Part shown: positions 6,935 to 16,058 of the stretch, one piece after another
Position numbering within the stretch: position 1 is the stretch's first letter
Layout: each line of letters begins with the position of its first letter
Assembly (NCBI GenBank): GCA_023818865.1
Contig: JAMWDF010000024.1
Location: 1-19,412 of the forward strand
Origin: Candidatus Omnitrophota bacterium
GTDB lineage: Bacteria > Ratteibacteria > UBA8468 > B48-G9 > DSTR01
Direction of reading: 5' to 3'
DNA: 19,412 nt
The notes under the pieces: model-generated
Told to the model about the DNA's origin: nothing
Database searches by the model: none
What the model saw: the letters and a program-made list of their open reading frames with translations, nothing else
Translations under genes and position numbers: made by a program

Positions 6935-9900
6935 TTACTGGTTTAAAAGGCTGCGGCAGCGCTCTAAGGCTTTTTCCGCTTCCTGAAGGTAGGGTTTGGC
7001 CACCCCTGGTTTGGACAATAACCTCTCATAATCAGAGACGGCTTGCTCCCATTTTCTTAACGCTTCCAAGGATTTTGCCCGATAGAGAAGACTGCAGGCC
7101 ACCTCCGGAAGGCGATAGGTTTCATCACTGCTCACCTGGATTAATACCTGGGAGTACTCTGCGATGGCTTTCTCATAGGCGCACTTCAGAAAATAATACC
7201 GACCAGCCTCATACCCAGCTTTTAACGCAAAATAACCACCTTCAGGCAAACTGGCTGCTTTTTTTAAAGCCGTCAGGGCTTCTTCTTCCCTGCTCAGGGA
7301 GGACAGTACTTTGGCTTGTTGATACCAGGCTTCCGCAAGGCTTTCCGGACTAAATCCGCCAAGGTTAGCCATCTGTTGATAGACAGATAAAGCTTCTTCG
7401 TTCTTTCCCTGGGCGACGAGAATTCCCCCTAGTTTCAGCCAGACCTGTTCGGTTCTCTTGTCTTGGTGTTCCTGGAGGAATTTCCGGCAGGCCTCCTCGG
7501 CTCCCTGGAAATCCGTCGCTTTAACCAACCCCTCAATGTTTCTTAAGGTCTGGTTCACAATTGTTTCTGGACTTTTCATCTGTTGGTGGTAAGTAACCCC
7601 ATCAAAATAAACCAGAACTTCTCCATCAAACTGCTCTACTTTGCCTTCAGGCTGATAAGCGTTCAGCCCGAAGTCAATAGTGATAGTTTCTTGAGGACCC
7701 AGAGAGGCAAAAGAAGTGATGGCTTTTTTCCAGAACTCCCGCAAAGGGAGGCCGGTCACCTGGACCTGGCCGGAGATGGTCCGACTGGAGCAATTATTGC
7801 TTAAGGCTACCTGGAAAAAATACTGGCTATTCTTCCCAGAGATAATCTCTGTTTTCACCCTGATTGCTTCCTGAGTCTTCAGATTAGCCAACATCTCTTT
7901 GGTTTTTCCCAGGGCCGGCTCCGGACCGATAAGATAAAGCAGGGAGTTAGAGAGAAGAACCGGTGCCGGAAAAATAGGGCAGGGATTACCCATAATATCC
8001 AGGGCTCTGACTTTTTCCGGTAAACAAAGAGTTGCTTCCAAGACGGTTCTGTCTCTTGTCCAGACAACCAGGGCGAACTGCTGAGTGTCCTTAAGGAGAA
8101 ATGTCTTCAAGTCAGGGTGCAAAGAGAGTTCTTCCACCCCGCGAAAACCGTCAAGTAACTGGGACATGATGGCATAACCCACCATGTTGGGTTTCAAGCA
8201 ACCATCGTATTCAAAACCGCACTTGTACCGGTCCAACTGGCGAAAGTCGCCGCCAGGAAAACGAGCATCATAAAGATTGAAGCCCTGGCCCCCTGACCAG
8301 CCCATCGCATAAATTGGCACCTGAAGGATGGACTCTGTCACCTGCCGGTACCAGGGTACCTCTCTTGTTTCCAAGTAATCAGGCGTTTCAATCGTCCGGT
8401 ACATAGAGACCTGCCAGCGGTATTCCACATTAATGACTGGTTTGGAATGCTTCAGGGAAAATTCCCTTAGCCGTTGTCCCTGTTCCTTGGTCCGGGAGTA
8501 GTCAGAGATAGCATCAAAATAGGGGACCGCCCCAGCTTTTTCTAAAGCCGGCAACCAGTAAGGATAGTATCCCCCATGGATAAAGACCAGACAGTCAGGG
8601 TTGGCTTTCTTGGCAGCCAGGTAAGATATCTTTATCAGGTCTGCATACTCTTCAGGGTTCATATAATGGTAGGGTTCATCCACAAATAAGTAGTTGCTCA
8701 CCTTACCCCGGTAATGAGCCACTACCTTCTCCACAAAATTTGCCCAGGCTCTCCGGGAAAAGGTAAACGATTTTTGGGGAATTCTCGGGCCGGAACAACT
8801 GATGGCATCTTCAGGGTCTGAAGGATTTCTCGCCCATTGGGGAATAGCTTCTCCCCCGGACCCGAGGTCCAAATTGGCAATGATATCCATATCGCGAGCG
8901 ATGGCAAAATCTACCCGTTTGTCTGCCCAGATAAATTCACCAGGTCTTGGCTCAATGCTCCTCCAGGTTTGGAGAAGTTCATTGGAACAGCTTAAGGTGA
9001 CTGTCCGACGAATACCGGCCCGGCTCATGATCTCTATTGGTTCAGCAGCCAAAGTAATATAAGCGCCAAAGGTATGATGCATTTTCTCCGGTGGTCTGGG
9101 CACCACTGAAAACACATATTCCTGAAGAGGCAAGGTAAAATTCAGGGAACCAAGCTCGGCCTGGCCAGTCAGGATCAAACGGAAGTTACCGGTGCTGCCT
9201 GGGTTCAACGCCAGTATCTTTTCTCCGGTAGTTCCTGGGGCAAGCGCCCACTGCTCAACAGTTTTCTCTAAAAGCAAGCGGTCAAAATAGTCATAAATCT
9301 GGTAGCGCACTCCCAGCCTGGCTAACTGATTCACCGAGCCATAGTTTCTCGCCAAAAGCCAGCACTTAACTGGTAGGCCCTGATAAAAAACCCGACCAGG
9401 GGTGTCCCAGTGAACGCCTATTTCCACCGGAGAAGAAGGAACAAAATCTTCCAATTTCTTACTGGATAAACTTAAAGCATCCACTTCCAGCCTGGCAGGT
9501 TTCTCCGCAGTAGCGGAAAAGCTAAGAAAATAACCCCGGCGATCTCCAGTGGTTCTAAACTCTAAGGTAACTGGTTGCCAGGTGTTACCAATAGTGGCTT
9601 TTGCCTGGCCAATATTTTGTTTTTGTTCATAGGCTGGAGAGATAGTCACGGTTAGTTGCACCGTTTCAGTTGCCCGAAAGAGTCCGCGAAAGTAGTAAGT
9701 CTTCTCTGGCTGAAGCTTTAGGATTTTGTGCATCAACTGAAACCCAACCGGCAGGTCATTTTTATCCCCTTGAAATCTGGCCGCATAGGGGAAAAGAGAG
9801 AGAGAAAGACACCTCAGGCCTTCTGCTGGCTGGTCTTTACTCCAGAAATGGGGCTGGAGGGAGTAAGACTGTTGATAAGGGGTGGACCAGTAATAGCTGC

Positions 9901-10540
9901 CCAGGCCTACCTCAAACCCGCCGTTTTCCAGATAGTTTTCTGGTTCCTGGTTCCCAGGGAAAACAGGGTAACCAGGGAAAAATTCTGTTTTTTCGCCAAG
10001 TTCGTTCATGATAGCCACTAGGTCTACCACTTCCATTCCAGCCGTCGGGTCAAACCGGATATCTTCTGGCTGGCTGGTCAGATAAATCTGGTCAATCTGG
10101 AAGCGAAAGTTTTCGCTCTCCGGTGTCAGCCAGATATCCTGGAAAGGAAGAGAAACATTGATGATAACAGCGGCAGCTGTCTCTGGTTGAATATTTTTGA
10201 AGGTGACAATTTGACTCTCAGAGCCTAATCCTACCTTCAATTTTAGAGACTGACCAGCCGCTGGCTTATCCATCTCTGGTCCGGTTTTTACCCAGACAGC
10301 GTATTGGCCAGCTGGCAACCTTTGTTCCAGAATTAGAATCAGCCTGCCGGGAGAAATCTTTCCGGGAACTCTTACTTCTACAACTTTCCCACCACTACTT
10401 TTCACTTGAGGTTTCACCCGATAGCCATTGCCTTCCTTGGTCATCCTTTCCGCCTCAATAAACCGTCGGTAAACCGCCGAATAGCTGGGAAGAGAAAAAA
10501 GCAAGAGCGATGACCACACCCAAAAAGAGATTTTTCTCAC
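6935..10540 (-). CDS. Secreted multidomain glycosidase-like protein with C-terminal TPRs
   Basis: The 1201-residue protein begins with a clear signal peptide (MRK, hydrophobic core, likely cleavage after SYSA near residue 22). Two beta-rich regions follow: about 25-165, and a carbohydrate-binding-like module opening with NGGFEVG at 206. A NEW3/Ig-like segment starts at GVHWDTPGRVFYQGLPVKCW (375). From about 488 to 800 a TIM-barrel-like domain contains SIEPRPGEFIWA, LFVDEPYHY (D621, E622) and INVEYRW (E706). The spacing suits the two carboxylates of a clan GH-A glycoside hydrolase, although the usual NEP is DEP here. A beta region leads into TPR-like helices from about 993 to the end. The start is GTG with AAAGG upstream. 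It is the last gene of an operon with two pseudopilins, 17 nt from the second. The substrate and GH family are unknown. Confidence 0.78.
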   Translation of the reverse strand: MRKISFWVWSSLLLFSLPSYSAVYRRFIEAERMTKEGNGYRVKPQVKSSGGKVVEVRVPGKISPGRLILILEQRLPAGQYAVWVKTGPEMDKPAAGQSLKLKVGLGSESQIVTFKNIQPETAAAVIINVSLPFQDIWLTPESENFRFQIDQIYLTSQPEDIRFDPTAGMEVVDLVAIMNELGEKTEFFPGYPVFPGNQEPENYLENGGFEVGLGSYYWSTPYQQSYSLQPHFWSKDQPAEGLRCLSLSLFPYAARFQGDKNDLPVGFQLMHKILKLQPEKTYYFRGLFRATETVQLTVTISPAYEQKQNIGQAKATIGNTWQPVTLEFRTTGDRRGYFLSFSATAEKPARLEVDALSLSSKKLEDFVPSSPVEIGVHWDTPGRVFYQGLPVKCWLLARNYGSVNQLARLGVRYQIYDYFDRLLLEKTVEQWALAPGTTGEKILALNPGSTGNFRLILTGQAELGSLNFTLPLQEYVFSVVPRPPEKMHHTFGAYITLAAEPIEIMSRAGIRRTVTLSCSNELLQTWRSIEPRPGEFIWADKRVDFAIARDMDIIANLDLGSGGEAIPQWARNPSDPEDAISCSGPRIPQKSFTFSRRAWANFVEKVVAHYRGKVSNYLFVDEPYHYMNPEEYADLIKISYLAAKKANPDCLVFIHGGYYPYWLPALEKAGAVPYFDAISDYSRTKEQGQRLREFSLKHSKPVINVEYRWQVSMYRTIETPDYLETREVPWYRQVTESILQVPIYAMGWSGGQGFNLYDARFPGGDFRQLDRYKCGFEYDGCLKPNMVGYAIMSQLLDGFRGVEELSLHPDLKTFLLKDTQQFALVVWTRDRTVLEATLCLPEKVRALDIMGNPCPIFPAPVLLSNSLLYLIGPEPALGKTKEMLANLKTQEAIRVKTEIISGKNSQYFFQVALSNNCSSRTISGQVQVTGLPLREFWKKAITSFASLGPQETITIDFGLNAYQPEGKVEQFDGEVLVYFDGVTYHQQMKSPETIVNQTLRNIEGLVKATDFQGAEEACRKFLQEHQDKRTEQVWLKLGGILVAQGKNEEALSVYQQMANLGGFSPESLAEAWYQQAKVLSSLSREEEALTALKKAASLPEGGYFALKAGYEAGRYYFLKCAYEKAIAEYSQVLIQVSSDETYRLPEVACSLLYRAKSLEALRKWEQAVSDYERLLSKPGVAKPYLQEAEKALERCRSLLNQ

Positions 10541-10557
10541 CGGTTGCCTTTCATTTA

Positions 10558-11274
10558 CTAAGGCAGGTACCAGAAACGCTGGTCTCTGGCCACTTTAACT
10601 GAAAGCCACTCCACATGACCATCGTAAAACAGATAGTTATACCCATCATTATGGAGCGGAACCCCGGGGCTCTGACCATAATACTGGCTATAAACCGGAG
10701 ACCAGGGGGAAAAGATAGCCGCCAGGCAATAAGGGAGACCCCGGGCTTCATCGTCTGTATTCCCTCTCATATTTCCTTCGGTCAGAACAATCAGATAGGA
10801 TTCCGCCCGTTTCTTGAAAACAGAATTCACCCAGCCATTGGTTGTCCCTGGAAATCTGGCGTTCCAGGCGTAATCCAGCCGCAGGTTAAAATCTCCGGTA
10901 TAGAAATTAGGGTTGGAATTCCCGGTTTTGGTAGGCGTATCGTAAGAAGTTTTCGGGTAGTCCCAGCCAGGGCAGATAAGCAGTCCAGGATTGGTCAGAT
11001 ACCCCAGGCTGACAATGGCATTGGCCCAGGTCGGTCTTGGGTCGGAGGTCTTGGAGCCCACGTAAGCCCGGTAGATAAAACCGTCCCCATCCTGCCAGTA
11101 CATAGCCAGGGCAAGATAAAGCTGCTTTAAGTTACTCATACAGGTGGCCTGAAGAGCTTTGGCTCTGGCTTTGGAGAGAGCAGGAAGCAACATAGCCGCC
11201 AAAATAGCAATAATAGCAATCACGACCAAAAGCTCAATTAAGGTAAAACCTGTCTTTGCCTTCTTTTCTTTCAT
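10558..11274 (-). CDS. Type II secretion/pilin-like protein, H-X9-DG family
   Basis: The 238-residue protein has a classic prepilin leader: a short basic N-terminus (MKEKKAKTG), cleavage before FTLIELL, and Glu at mature position 5. A hydrophobic helix runs into AMLLPALSKARAKA. Its C-terminus carries the H-X9-DG motif (HNDGYNYLFYDG), a processing-associated signature common in planctomycete, verrucomicrobial and lentisphaeral pseudopilins. The protein would be inserted in the inner membrane and cleaved by a PilD-type peptidase to form part of a pseudopilus. The ATG at 11274 is chosen because a perfect AAGGAGGT lies 5 nt upstream. A GTG at 11295 would overlap the previous stop and is less likely. 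It is a paralogue of the preceding gene, and no other secretion genes are in the window. Confidence 0.9.
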   Translation of the reverse strand: MKEKKAKTGFTLIELLVVIAIIAILAAMLLPALSKARAKALQATCMSNLKQLYLALAMYWQDGDGFIYRAYVGSKTSDPRPTWANAIVSLGYLTNPGLLICPGWDYPKTSYDTPTKTGNSNPNFYTGDFNLRLDYAWNARFPGTTNGWVNSVFKKRAESYLIVLTEGNMRGNTDDEARGLPYCLAAIFSPWSPVYSQYYGQSPGVPLHNDGYNYLFYDGHVEWLSVKVARDQRFWYLP

Positions 11275-11291
11275 CTCCGACCTCCTTGGAC

Positions 11292-11963
11292 TCACTTATA
11301 CCAACAAGTCCCGGTTACCTTTGTATCCTCTAATTGGGTCAGTTCTGCATGACCGTCCAGGAAACCCATGATGCATTTATCATTGTGGATAGGCCAAGGA
11401 AGGTAGTTACTGCCGGTAATAGTTTTGGCTGTGGCTGTACTGGTACAGGCGTTGACCCAAGGCCAGGGTTCGTTCAACTTGCGCCGACTTTCTGTGATGT
11501 ACACCATCCTGGCGGCGCCAATTTTCGGATATTTTATTTCCATGGCTGCCTTGGTCGTTTGACCCAATTCCCAGAATACACCGTAACTATACTGCGCAGT
11601 TGGCGCGCCTGCGGTGGTATAACCAATGCCGTCCCGGTAAGAAGGGCACCAGAATGTTTTCAGGTCTTTCACATATCCACCATCATAAAGGTGGCTTAAA
11701 TAGCCATTTTTTCCTGCCCCTCCCCGGGGACCATCTGCCTGATAAGGTAGGTAACCATCCCAGTCATTGACGTAAAGATGCGCCCCAAGAACAATCTGTT
11801 TCAAATTGTTCAAGCAAGTGGCTTGCCTAGCTTTCTCTCTGGCCTGGGAAAGAACCGGCAAAAGCATGGCGGCCAGGACAGCAATGATAGCAATGACCAC
11901 CAGAAGTTCAATCAGGGTGAAACCTTGCCTCTGGACGCGCTTTTGAGGTAGCATTTGGACCAT
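11292..11963 (-). CDS. Type II secretion/pilin-like protein, H-X9-DG family (first of pair)
   Basis: The 223-residue pseudopilin has a basic leader (MVQMLPQKRVQRQG), then FTLIELLVV with Glu5 of the mature chain. The hydrophobic helix ends in AMLLPVLSQAREKARQATC. A C-terminal H-X9-DG motif (HNDKCIMGFLDG) closes the globular domain. It shares the N-terminal layout and the Cys-x-x-NLKQ segment after the helix with its downstream neighbour, so the two arose by tandem duplication. The ATG at 11963 has AAGGGAGG at good spacing. The stop lies 17 nt upstream of the next start, and the operon continues into the secreted multidomain protein. This suggests the pair could assemble with, or help display or export, that protein. 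Such pairs are numerous in PVC genomes, so a role in general secretion is also possible. Confidence 0.9.
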   Translation of the reverse strand: MVQMLPQKRVQRQGFTLIELLVVIAIIAVLAAMLLPVLSQAREKARQATCLNNLKQIVLGAHLYVNDWDGYLPYQADGPRGGAGKNGYLSHLYDGGYVKDLKTFWCPSYRDGIGYTTAGAPTAQYSYGVFWELGQTTKAAMEIKYPKIGAARMVYITESRRKLNEPWPWVNACTSTATAKTITGSNYLPWPIHNDKCIMGFLDGHAELTQLEDTKVTGTCWYK

Positions 11964-11988
11964 TTTTGCCTCCCTTCGTTTATTATCC

Positions 11989-12017
11989 TTATTAGCATAT
12001 CCGAGAACCTATGTCAA
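11989..12017 (-). promoter_or_regulatory. Promoter of the pseudopilin operon
   Basis: On the minus strand a perfect TTGACA (12017-12012) is followed after 17 nt by TAATAA (11994-11989), a weak -10. It lies just upstream of the first pseudopilin gene and within the divergent region shared with lepA. On the plus strand of the same region I see only a poor match (TTGGAA-19-TATTCT, 12056-12086) that could serve lepA. Confidence 0.45.
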
Positions 12018-12170
12018 GACCAGTCAAAGATAGACAGAAAATTCTGGTCCAGAAATTGGAACGAGCAAGACCTTTCATGTTATTCTTTATAGACTGGGTT
12101 TGCTTTTTAGATTAGTTCTCTTTGCTTGCCAGTACTTGCTCTGATTTTTTTGGGGACAAAAAAAAGGGAA

Positions 12171-13970
12171 ATGGCGTCTGAACACATCCGCAACTTTAGC
12201 ATTATCGCTCATATTGACCATGGCAAGTCCACCCTGGCTGACCGGTTAATTCAGCAGGTCGGCCTGGTAAGCGCCCGTGACTTTCGGGAGCAACTGCTGG
12301 ATACTATGGAGATAGAGAGAGAAAGAGGCATCACCATTAAAAGTCAAACGGTCAACCTCCCTTACCGAACCGCTGATGGCCATCTTCTGGAACTCAACCT
12401 CATTGATACCCCTGGACATGTTGATTTTTCCTACGAGGTCTCTCGGGCGTTGGCTTGTTGTGAAGGGGTACTCCTGGTAATTGACGCCTCCCAAGGAGTC
12501 CAGGCCCAAACGCTGGCCTGCCTCTATCGGGCGATGGAGCATGATCTGGCTATTATCCCAGTGATTAATAAGATTGACCTTCCCACGGCCAATATTGAAA
12601 GAACAAAGGAGCAGATAGAGCAGGAGTTAGCTCTTGAGTCAGGAAGGGCTCTTCTTTGTTCGGCTAAGGAAACAATAGGCATTAACGAAATTTTTCAGGC
12701 GATTATCCAACGCATCCCTCCACCATCTGGGAGTCCGGATAAGCCTCTAACCGCTCTCATTTTTGATGCACAACACGACCCTTTTCGGGGTGTGATTGTC
12801 AGCGTCCGGGTATTTGATGGCGAGGTCAGAGCTGGTGATGAAATAATGCTTATGTCCACAGGGAAGGTTCATCTGGTAGAGGAAGTGGGAATCTTCCGGC
12901 TGAAAAGAGAGAGCCGGCCAGTTCTTTCCAGCGGCAGCGTTGGTTATATCATTGCCGGATTGAAAGAGGTAAGCGAGACCAGAATCGGGGATACCATCAC
13001 CCAGGCTCACCAGCCAGCCCCAGTTCCCCTTCCTGGTTTCCGAGAAATGAAACCGGTGGTTTTCTGTTCTCTCTATCCAGTCTCTTCTGAAGATTACCCG
13101 GCCCTGGCTGATGCCTTGGCCAAGTATGTCCTCAATGATGCGGCCTTTGTTTATCAGAAAGAGTCTTCAGCCGCCTTAGGCCAGGGATTCCGCTGTGGCT
13201 TCTTGGGGCTACTTCATCTGGAGGTAGTTCAGGAGAGGCTTCAGAGAGAATATAACCAGTCCATTATCCTCACAGTCCCCAGTGTTCGGTACCGATTTCT
13301 TCTCCAGGACGGAAGCAGCGTGCTGGTGGATAATCCCTCCCACTATCCGGACCCAGCCAAGATCAAGCAAGTGGAAGAACCCTATGTTCGGCTAACAGTG
13401 TTCACTCCGGAGAGATACCTGGGCGCAGTAATCAAGCTTTGCTTAGAACGCCGGGCGGTAGAGTTAAAGCACAATTTCTTGAGGCCAGGACAGAGAGAAA
13501 TTTTCTGCCAGCTACCTCTGGCTGAGGTAATTTTTGACTTTCACGATCGGTTGAAAAGTATTACCCAGGGATACGGCTCCTTTGATTATGAACTTAGTGA
13601 TTCCCGACTAGCCGAAGTGGTGAAACTGGATGTTTTAGTCAATGGAGAAAGGGTGGATGCCCTCTCTATCATTGTTCATCGCCAGAATGCTTACCGCCGA
13701 GCAGTTAAAATCTGTGAAAAACTAAAACAGGAAATCCCGAGACATCAGTTTCCGGTTGTCATTCAGGCCGCGATCGGCAGCCGGGTGATTGCCCGCAGCC
13801 ACATTCCTGCCTTCCGGAAGGATGTAACTGCCAAATGCTACGGAGGGGATGTCACCAGAAAGCGAAAACTTCTGGAAAAGCAGAAGGAAGGGAAAAAAAA
13901 GATGAAAATGGTCGGCTCGGTAATGATTCCCCAGAAGGCGTTTGTGGCGGCGATGAAAATAGAGGAATAA
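12171..13970 (+). CDS. lepA: Elongation factor 4 (LepA), ribosome back-translocating GTPase
   Basis: The 599-residue protein is a full-length LepA/EF4, the same length as the E. coli protein. The G1 P-loop is AHIDHGKST (13-21), followed by a RERGITIKSQTV switch I. G3 is DTPGH (from residue 79) and G4 is NKID (133-136). The EF-G-like domains II, III and V follow, and the LepA-specific C-terminal domain ends in GDVTRKRKLLEKQKEGKKKM and MIPQKAFVAAMKIEE. LepA binds the ribosome and helps initiation and elongation under stress. The ATG at 171 bases into the line of A-rich sequence (12171) begins MASEHIRNFSII, aligning with known LepA N-termini. An upstream in-frame start at 12126 would add 15 unrelated residues. 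The ribosome binding site is weak (GGGA close to the ATG). It reads divergently from the pseudopilin operon. Confidence 0.97.
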   Translation: MASEHIRNFSIIAHIDHGKSTLADRLIQQVGLVSARDFREQLLDTMEIERERGITIKSQTVNLPYRTADGHLLELNLIDTPGHVDFSYEVSRALACCEGVLLVIDASQGVQAQTLACLYRAMEHDLAIIPVINKIDLPTANIERTKEQIEQELALESGRALLCSAKETIGINEIFQAIIQRIPPPSGSPDKPLTALIFDAQHDPFRGVIVSVRVFDGEVRAGDEIMLMSTGKVHLVEEVGIFRLKRESRPVLSSGSVGYIIAGLKEVSETRIGDTITQAHQPAPVPLPGFREMKPVVFCSLYPVSSEDYPALADALAKYVLNDAAFVYQKESSAALGQGFRCGFLGLLHLEVVQERLQREYNQSIILTVPSVRYRFLLQDGSSVLVDNPSHYPDPAKIKQVEEPYVRLTVFTPERYLGAVIKLCLERRAVELKHNFLRPGQREIFCQLPLAEVIFDFHDRLKSITQGYGSFDYELSDSRLAEVVKLDVLVNGERVDALSIIVHRQNAYRRAVKICEKLKQEIPRHQFPVVIQAAIGSRVIARSHIPAFRKDVTAKCYGGDVTRKRKLLEKQKEGKKKMKMVGSVMIPQKAFVAAMKIEE

Positions 13971-14054
13971 GGGAAAGCAAACTGGATTAATAATCAGTAG
14001 CGTTTAGGGAGAAAGTAAAGATTCCTGCTCCCAGGCTTATTCCAGAAAGAGACA

Positions 14055-15200
14055 ATGAATAGAAAGACGGCTGGACTTTATATCCATGTCCCCTTTTGCC
14101 GAAGAAAATGCCCTTATTGCGACTTTTTTTCTATTCCCGAGTTGACATTGCTTCCAGCCTGGCTCCAGGCGGTTTGCCGGGAAGCCAAGTATTATCAGGG
14201 TAAATTTAAGTGTTTTAACACAGTCTATTTCGGAGGGGGAACTCCTTCCTTGCTTTCCCCCTCAAATTTAGATTTCCTTCTGGAAAACCTGAGAAGAATT
14301 TTCTTGATTACCCCTGAGGCTGAAATTACCCTGGAAATGAATCCTGAAGACGTCTCCAGAGAAAAACTCAGAAAACTTCAAGGATTGGGTATCAACCGGA
14401 TCAGTCTCGGTCTCCAGTCTCTGGATGATGAGGCTCTGACTTTCCTGGGTCGCCGCCACACCGCTTTTCAGGCAGAAAAGGCTCTGGGACAGGCTCTAGA
14501 AGCAGGTTTTTCCAGCGTCAGTGTTGACTTAATCTATGGATTACCCGGTCAGAAGAAACAACGATGGGAGAAGGTTCTCTCCCGGGTAGCAGCCTCTAGA
14601 CCTCATCATGTTTCCTGCTATCTGTTAACCATAAAAGAAGGGACATTCTTTGCCAGAAAAATACTTAATGGCCAACCACCACTCTTTTGGGAAAAAGTTC
14701 AGCGAGACCTTTTCTTGTTCACCAGCCGCTGGTGGAAAAATCAGGGTTACCTGCATTATGAAGTCTCTAATTTTGCTGTTTCCAGTAAGCACCGGTGTGC
14801 TCACAACCTCAAATACTGGCAGCGCCAGCCTTATCTCGGGCTTGGTCCGTCCGCTCATTCTTTTTCGCAGAATAAACGCTGGTGGAATGTTTCCTCGGTG
14901 AAAGAGTACTGCCGGTTGGTTTCCTCTGGGTTTCACCCGGTGGCAGAAAGGGAAAGGCTTGAGCCGGCCCAGGAAAAGCTGGAAACACTTTTTCTTGGAC
15001 TGCGCACTGCTGATGGGGTTTCGCTTGCCCTTTTTTCTAATCTCCCGGAAGACAAAAAAACTCTTCTTGAGAAACAAGGCTTGGTCAAAACCAGGGATGA
15101 CCGGTTGTTTTGCACAGAGCAAGGTTTTCTCTTCACCGACGCCTTACCTCTTTGGCTGACCGGAGATTTTCCGCTGAAGGTCGTTGCCAAGGGGAGATGA
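14055..15200 (+). CDS. hemW: HemW-like radical SAM protein (heme chaperone; older name coproporphyrinogen III oxidase-like)
   Basis: The 381-residue protein has the radical SAM cluster motif C15-x3-C19-x2-C22 (PFCRRKCPYCDF), then YFGGGTPSLL, LEMNPEDVSREKL, INRISLGLQSLDDEALTFLGRRH and VDLIYGLPGQ. All of these are typical of the HemN/HemW family. The HNLKYW segment with GLGPSAHSF near residue 260 is characteristic of HemW, as is the length (about 380 residues against about 450 in HemN). The CxxxCxxC motif of HemW lacks the extra Cys found in HemN. HemW binds heme and is thought to deliver it to respiratory proteins, and it is not a coproporphyrinogen oxidase. The ATG at 14055 has a modest AGAAAGAG upstream. 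It lies 84 nt behind lepA, an arrangement seen in many bacteria, so co-transcription is likely. Confidence 0.92.
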   Translation: MNRKTAGLYIHVPFCRRKCPYCDFFSIPELTLLPAWLQAVCREAKYYQGKFKCFNTVYFGGGTPSLLSPSNLDFLLENLRRIFLITPEAEITLEMNPEDVSREKLRKLQGLGINRISLGLQSLDDEALTFLGRRHTAFQAEKALGQALEAGFSSVSVDLIYGLPGQKKQRWEKVLSRVAASRPHHVSCYLLTIKEGTFFARKILNGQPPLFWEKVQRDLFLFTSRWWKNQGYLHYEVSNFAVSSKHRCAHNLKYWQRQPYLGLGPSAHSFSQNKRWWNVSSVKEYCRLVSSGFHPVAERERLEPAQEKLETLFLGLRTADGVSLALFSNLPEDKKTLLEKQGLVKTRDDRLFCTEQGFLFTDALPLWLTGDFPLKVVAKGR

Positions 15201-15258
15201 AGATGCTACCCTAACAGCAAATAATTTGAAATTAGTATAAACATTAAGGAAAACTAAG

Positions 15259-15756
15259 ATGGCGCGACTCAAAAAAAGACGTGACTCTATAGATGAGCGA
15301 ATCCGCAAATTGGAAGAGGAGATGGACCTTACCATCACTGGAGCGCCTGATACTTATAAAATAGATGAGCCCCAGTCAGCCCCTTCTCCAGCCCAGGTCA
15401 TCCCGGAGAAAAGAGAACCAGTAGTACCGGTTAATTACTCGGGCGAATCTGGTCCTCCTTTTTTTCGTCGCCGGTCTTTCTGGATAATCGCAGGCGTTTT
15501 GATTCTAGTTATCCTGGTTCTTTTCTTTGCCCCAGTTTTGCAGTTTAGCACACCGGTTAGACCAGATAATGATTTGCCAGGGGTGAAGATATCTTTCCGC
15601 TATTACTACAACATTTTTGGCCAGAAGCAGAAAGAGGAAACCCTGGTTTTCATTGACCATACCAAGGTAGTAATTTTACTGCCGATGCACCAATGGATGA
15701 ACCTGGAAAAAGAAAAGAAATTGATGGCCATCAAGCATTATCAAGACCAAGATTAA
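15259..15756 (+). CDS. Single-pass membrane protein of unknown function
   Basis: The 165-residue protein starts with a highly charged helix (RLKKRRDSIDERIRKLEEEMD, residues 3-23) that could form a coiled coil. A proline-rich linker (about 35-60) leads to one transmembrane helix (about 74-94) flanked on the cytoplasmic side by FFRRRS. A periplasmic C-terminal domain of about 70 residues follows, with alternating hydrophobic positions (GVKISFRYYYNIFGQKQKE). The topology is probably N-in, C-out. I do not recognise the family. AAGGAAAAC precedes the ATG. It follows hemW by 58 nt, a gap that contains a TATAAA-like sequence. No catalytic motif is visible, so a scaffold or envelope-sensing role would only be a guess. 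Confidence 0.75.
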   Translation: MARLKKRRDSIDERIRKLEEEMDLTITGAPDTYKIDEPQSAPSPAQVIPEKREPVVPVNYSGESGPPFFRRRSFWIIAGVLILVILVLFFAPVLQFSTPVRPDNDLPGVKISFRYYYNIFGQKQKEETLVFIDHTKVVILLPMHQWMNLEKEKKLMAIKHYQDQD

Positions 15757-15839
15757 AAATTCACAGGTCACCTCCCAGAGGTCTACAGCCGGGGCTTGGC
15801 AATTGGAAAGATAATTCGGTTTTTCTCAACCTTTCCCTT

Positions 15840-16058
15840 TCAGGCCACCCCTGGCGGTGTCCGGAAGAGAAGACGCAGCCGGTTCTCCAGAATCCTTTTG
15901 TCCAGTTGCCGGTCATTAAGCGCCTGTCCCCAGATGAGTTGCCAGAGCATGACCTGCCCGAAATCCTCTTTCCAAATAGCCTCCGGAAGGGACCTGTGAA
16001 CTTGGAAATTACCTTTCCCCTTTCTCTCCTTACTGGTAACACCCTGTTTGTTGGCCAT
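15840..16058 (-). CDS. Candidate small protein (72 aa), strand uncertain
   Basis: In the 405-nt gap between the membrane-protein and FAD-oxidoreductase genes, a 72-residue minus-strand frame looks the most protein-like. It has an ATG with GGGGGTGG upstream, a basic N-terminus (MANKQGVTSKERKGKG) and a helix-prone body (DFGQVMLWQLIWGQALNDRQLDKRILENRLRL, residues 33-64). Its codons (CGG, CTG, GAG, AAG) resemble those of neighbouring genes. A plus-strand frame (15693-16145) runs exactly codon-on-codon opposite it. That frame is rich in Leu, Pro and Ser, as expected for the shadow of a charged protein. I prefer the minus frame but cannot exclude the other or none. I recognise no family. Confidence 0.4.
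   Translation of the reverse strand: MANKQGVTSKERKGKGNFQVHRSLPEAIWKEDFGQVMLWQLIWGQALNDRQLDKRILENRLRLLFRTPPGVA

Noticed and set aside
6745..7353. Plus-strand frame of 202 codons
   Set aside because: It is antisense to the Memo N-terminus and the TPR part of the secreted protein. It is rich in Pro, Arg and Ser and has no ribosome binding site.
14055..15200. HemN (oxygen-independent coproporphyrinogen III oxidase)
   Set aside because: The length, the CxxxCxxC without the extra HemN Cys, and the HNxxYW region point to HemW.
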